Both the position numbers and the translations under genes were made by a program. DNA of 64,000 nt from contig JAEERY010000080.1 in the NCBI GenBank assembly GCA_016286035.1, positions 1-64,000 of the forward strand, written 5' to 3'. This DNA comes from Lachnospiraceae bacterium (GTDB lineage: Bacteria > Bacillota > Clostridia > Lachnospirales > Lachnospiraceae). Below the pieces are notes generated by a model. The model worked only from the letters and a program-made list of their open reading frames with translations, was not told the origin of the DNA and ran no database searches. This document shows, one piece after another, positions 61,296-64,000 of the stretch (position 1 is its first letter; each line of letters begins with the position of its first letter).

Positions 61296-62645
61296 TTGGC
61301 CAGATTATTCGGGACAGACGGTGTCAGAGGCGTTGCAAATGAAGAACTTACCCCCATGCTTGCCATGCAGCTTGGACAGGCAGGAGTGTGTGCCCTCACA
61401 AAAGGAAAAAAACGTAAAGCGACCATAGTGGTTGGCAGTGATACAAGAATTTCGGGAGATATGCTCGCAAATGCATTGATGGCCGGTATCTGCAGTATGG
61501 GGGCCGATTGCCTGTATGCGGGTATCGTTCCCACTCCGGCGGTCGCATATCTTACCAAGAAACATAAAGCGGATGCGGGAGTAGTTATCTCGGCTTCTCA
61601 CAATCCTGTTGAATTTAACGGTATAAAGTTTTTTGACAAGGATGGTTTTAAGCTTCCCGATGAAGTTGAAGACAGCATAGAGAAACTCATAAAGGAAAAC
61701 TTTAAGGGAATCATATTCCCGACAGGACTTGACCTAGGTAAGGTATCTTACCTTGAAAATGCCAAAGAGGAGTATATTTCACATTCGATCAAATCGGTTC
61801 CGGTTGATCTTAAGGGAAAGAAGATTGTTGTCGACTGTGCTGAAGGAGCTTCATTTTTCACTTCCGTCGAAGCTCTCAAAAAACTCGGAGCAGATGTTGT
61901 TGCCATTCACAATGAACCTGATGGGACAAATATAAATAAGAACTGCGGCTCTACTCATATGGAAGAACTTGCGGCAAGGGTAAAAAAAGAAAAGGCCGAT
62001 GTAGGGCTAGCCTTTGACGGTGATGCCGATCGTCTCCTTTCAGTTGATGAAAAAGGAAATATGATAGACGGCGATCAGATAATGGCTATCGTCGGAAACT
62101 ATCTTAAGGAAACGGGAAGGCTTAAGAAAAACACGATTGTCGTAACGGTTATGACAAATCTGGGCTTTATGCTCATGGCCAAAGAAAAGGGTATAAATGT
62201 TGAGACGACAAAAGTCGGTGACAGATATGTCCTGGAACGTATGAAAGAGATCGGAGCCTCACTTGGCGGTGAGAGTTCCGGTCATGTCATTCTGCTTGAT
62301 GAGAATACGACCGGTGACGGACTTTTAAGCGCACTTCATTTACTGGAAGTCATTACGAAGACAGGAAAGCCACTCAGTGAACTTTCAAAGATCATGACTG
62401 TCCTCCCTCAGGCTCTTGTCAATGCACAGGTTGCAAATGATAAGAAATACAGTTATCTTGAGTACCCTGTGATCAAGGGAGCAATAGATGAACTCGAGAA
62501 GAGATTTGCCGGAGAAGGCAGAGTTTTGATACGTCCTTCCGGAACAGAACCAAAGGTTCGTGTCATGATAGAAGGTAAAGATAAAAAGGTGATTGACGCT
62601 GAAGCTGAAAAGCTTGCTTCGCTCATCGAAAAGACAATGAAATAA
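61296..62645 (+). CDS. glmM: Phosphoglucosamine mutase
   Basis: A 449-residue enzyme converting glucosamine-6-phosphate to glucosamine-1-phosphate for peptidoglycan. The start is TTG 61296 behind AGGAGG, giving the conserved opening ARLFGTDGVRGVANEELTP. The phosphoserine is S101 in ISASHNPVEFNG, the metal loop DGDADR, the sugar loop GGESSGHV and the phosphate loop RPSGTEPKVRVM. It sits 4 bases after cdaR and, in other Firmicutes, binds and inhibits CdaA, linking wall precursor supply to c-di-AMP. Confidence 0.97.
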   Translation: MARLFGTDGVRGVANEELTPMLAMQLGQAGVCALTKGKKRKATIVVGSDTRISGDMLANALMAGICSMGADCLYAGIVPTPAVAYLTKKHKADAGVVISASHNPVEFNGIKFFDKDGFKLPDEVEDSIEKLIKENFKGIIFPTGLDLGKVSYLENAKEEYISHSIKSVPVDLKGKKIVVDCAEGASFFTSVEALKKLGADVVAIHNEPDGTNINKNCGSTHMEELAARVKKEKADVGLAFDGDADRLLSVDEKGNMIDGDQIMAIVGNYLKETGRLKKNTIVVTVMTNLGFMLMAKEKGINVETTKVGDRYVLERMKEIGASLGGESSGHVILLDENTTGDGLLSALHLLEVITKTGKPLSELSKIMTVLPQALVNAQVANDKKYSYLEYPVIKGAIDELEKRFAGEGRVLIRPSGTEPKVRVMIEGKDKKVIDAEAEKLASLIEKTMK

Positions 62646-62657
62646 AGGGATAGATAC

Positions 62658-62686
62658 TTGTTTACATATGCAAAAAATGTTATTAT
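62658..62686 (+). promoter_or_regulatory. Promoter of the HPr gene
   Basis: TTGTTT (62658-62663), a 17-base spacer and TATTAT (62681-62686), 34 bases before ATG 62721. Confidence 0.6.
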
Positions 62687-62720
62687 GTACACAGGATAAA
62701 TGTATGGAGGTAACAAAGGT

Positions 62721-62984
62721 ATGGTTTCCCAAAAGGTAGTTATAAAGAATCCCACAGGGTTACACCTAAGACCTGCAGGTATACTATGCAAGGAAGCAAT
62801 GCAGTATAAATCATTGATAACTTTCACATTTCGTGATAGTACAGCGAATGCAAAAAGTGTTCTGAGTGTCTTGGGAGCATGCGTAAAGTGTGGAGATGAG
62901 ATAGAGATCAATTGTGACGGAGAGGATGAAGCGGAAGCTTTGAAGGCTTTGGTCACAGCTATCGAGAGTGGACTCGGAGAATAA
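62721..62984 (+). CDS. ptsH: HPr phosphocarrier protein
   Basis: An 87-residue HPr. His15 is in NPTGLHLRPAG (PTS phosphoryl transfer from enzyme I), and Ser46 in NAKSVLSVLGA (HPr kinase site for catabolite control). GGAGG at 62706-62710 supports ATG 62721; an ATG at 62700 reads through the ribosome site itself and is not the start. It stands alone with its own promoter and terminator; ptsI does not follow. It is the intact counterpart of the His-less paralogue at 7846-8076. Confidence 0.93.
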   Translation: MVSQKVVIKNPTGLHLRPAGILCKEAMQYKSLITFTFRDSTANAKSVLSVLGACVKCGDEIEINCDGEDEAEALKALVTAIESGLGE

Positions 62985-62995
62985 AGAATATCAGC

Positions 62996-63026
62996 AGGCG
63001 CCGTATTTGTTACGGCGCCTTTTTTA
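62996..63026 (+). terminator. Terminator of the HPr gene
   Basis: AGGCGCCGTA (62996-63005) and TACGGCGCCT (63011-63020) form a perfect 10-bp stem with a TTTGT loop and a T-run. One of the strongest terminators in the window. Confidence 0.95.
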
Positions 63027-63062
63027 AATCGAATCATATAATCAGGAGGCGTACAGTACATC

Positions 63063-64000
63063 ATGATGAATTACAAGAGATACCAGAGAGTTCCGGTTAT
63101 TGATTATCCGGAAAGAGAATGGCCAAACAAACAGATTGAAAAAGCACCCGTATGGTGCAGTGTTGATCTGCGTGACGGTAATCAGGCATTGATAGATCCC
63201 ATGCAGGTTGATGAGAAGGTCGAGTTCTTTCAGTATCTTTTAAAACTAGGATTCAGAGAGATTGAGATAGGTTTTCCTTCAGCAAGTCAGATAGAATATG
63301 ATTTCCTTCGACAGCTCGTGGACAGAAGGATGATACCGGAGGACTGCAAGGTTCAGGTTTTGACACAGTGCAGAGAAGAACTCATTGACAAGACTTTTGA
63401 ATCCATTGAAGGAATAAAGAACACCATAGTTCATATATACAATTCAACATCGACACTTCAGAGAGATGTTGTTTTCCATAAAGACAAAAAAGAGATAATA
63501 GATATTGCTCTTGCAGGTACCAGGATGGTTAAGGAAAGAGCAAAGAATTTTGATGGAAATATTTTCCTTGAGTATTCACCCGAAAGCTATACCGGAACTG
63601 AAGATGACTTTGCACTTGAGATATGCAATGCAGTTATTGACGAGTGGGGCCCCACACCCGAGAATCCCATAATCATCAATCTTCCTTCGACGGTTGAGAT
63701 GACAACACCGAATGTTTATGCCGATCGTATCGAGTGGATGGATAAGCGTCTTAATAAGCGTGATTGCGTTATACTGAGCATTCATCCTCACAATGACAGG
63801 GGATGTGGCGTGGCAAGTGCCGAACTGGCCATGCTTGCAGGTGCTGATCGTGTGGAGGGCACCTTGTTTGGTAACGGTGAGAGAACAGGTAATGTTGATA
63901 TCTTAAATATCGCCTACAACATGTTCTCACAGGGTATAGATCCCAAACTCAATATTGAGAACATAAATGAGATAATAGAGATATATGAAAGATGCTGTAA
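63063..64000 (+). CDS. leuA: 2-isopropylmalate synthase, 5' part
   Basis: The frame is open to the window end, giving 312 residues of the N-terminal catalytic barrel. The opening YQRVPVIDYPEREWP and KAPVWCSVDLRDGNQAL, then HPHNDRGCGVASAELAMLAGADRVEGTLFGNGERTGN, seen in parts, mark the long-form LeuA (class II). It condenses acetyl-CoA with 2-oxoisovalerate for leucine synthesis. Starts ATG 63063 and 63066 are both possible, with AGGAGG at 63044-63049 rather far upstream. The 36 bases between the HPr terminator and the start hold no T-box or leader peptide. Confidence 0.93.
   Translation, partial: MMNYKRYQRVPVIDYPEREWPNKQIEKAPVWCSVDLRDGNQALIDPMQVDEKVEFFQYLLKLGFREIEIGFPSASQIEYDFLRQLVDRRMIPEDCKVQVLTQCREELIDKTFESIEGIKNTIVHIYNSTSTLQRDVVFHKDKKEIIDIALAGTRMVKERAKNFDGNIFLEYSPESYTGTEDDFALEICNAVIDEWGPTPENPIIINLPSTVEMTTPNVYADRIEWMDKRLNKRDCVILSIHPHNDRGCGVASAELAMLAGADRVEGTLFGNGERTGNVDILNIAYNMFSQGIDPKLNIENINEIIEIYERCC

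Noticed and set aside
62985-63062. T-box or leucine leader before leuA
   Set aside because: The interval is almost filled by the HPr terminator, leaving 36 bases, too short for a T-box, and it has no leucine-rich leader frame.
1-64000. CRISPR array, prophage or intact insertion sequence
   Set aside because: No regularly spaced repeats, phage structural genes or full transposase genes were seen.

Overview
The window is one continuous piece of an AT-leaning Firmicute chromosome, most likely from a motile, anaerobic, fermentative Lachnospiraceae species (Butyrivibrio/Roseburia-like; genus not resolved). This rests on gene content and order: a pyruvate formate-lyase system, type III glutamine synthetase, flagellar rod genes behind an MreB-family gene, the cdaA-cdaR-glmM cluster, and the yrzL-yrrK-yrzB...yrrL-yrrM-yrrN-like block known from Bacillus subtilis. 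Nearly all genes are on the + strand with strong purine-rich ribosome binding sites, and no intact insertion sequence, prophage or CRISPR array is present.

Layout. 1-1796: pyruvate formate-lyase (PFL) in pieces: a core ending before the glycyl radical domain, a 66-residue Cys-rich small protein, a separate 80-residue glycyl radical domain, then the activase pflA with its own promoter. 1875-7785: a GH18 wall hydrolase, then prmA-rsmE-cysteine desulfurase-thiI. 7846-14730: a His-less HPr paralogue, mtaB, then IreB family-ruvX-DUF1292-RNase J-short MltG-like protein-trmR-U32 peptidase (RNA decay and tRNA modification). 14769-19289: glnN, a YdcF-like protein and a MutS-like ATPase. 19384-23026: an accessory stretch with small membrane proteins, relics near a tRNA-Gln(CTG), a lipoprotein, a degenerate CPBP protein and a TetR regulator. 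23065-28769: a second TetR regulator with three alpha/beta hydrolases, a beta-lactamase-fold pseudoenzyme and a PfkB kinase. 28780-35617: a MacAB-like efflux module with its two-component system. 35690-39998: HAD hydrolase, AEC transporter, acyl-ACP thioesterase, CvfB-like protein, CPBP protease. 40033-45843: a YjfB-type protein, then a CdaR/PucR regulator, ftsE, ftsX, an M23 coiled-coil protein and an S41 protease. 45848-51950: cysK, uvrB, uvrA. 51996-58021: mreB/mbl, two rod genes, a FlgJ-type protein, recD2, a comFC relic and yvyF. 58033-64000: two membrane proteins, cdaA-cdaR-glmM, HPr, and the 5' part of leuA.

Functional logic. The segment is mainly core growth machinery: mixed-acid fermentation, nitrogen and cysteine assimilation, RNA modification and decay, wall growth and division (ftsEX with its hydrolase, MreB, c-di-AMP, GlmM), excision repair and flagellar rod assembly. 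The most unusual element is the PFL locus: the radical-bearing domain is a stand-alone gene, and the small gene before it repeats the first part of that domain but replaces the radical-bearing part with a three-cysteine tail. Other notable points are a comFC remnant at its expected syntenic position, a serine-hydrolase-fold lipoprotein that has lost its catalytic residues, and a 42-bp nested palindrome before a TetR gene. All function calls are from reading the sequence; no database search was run.
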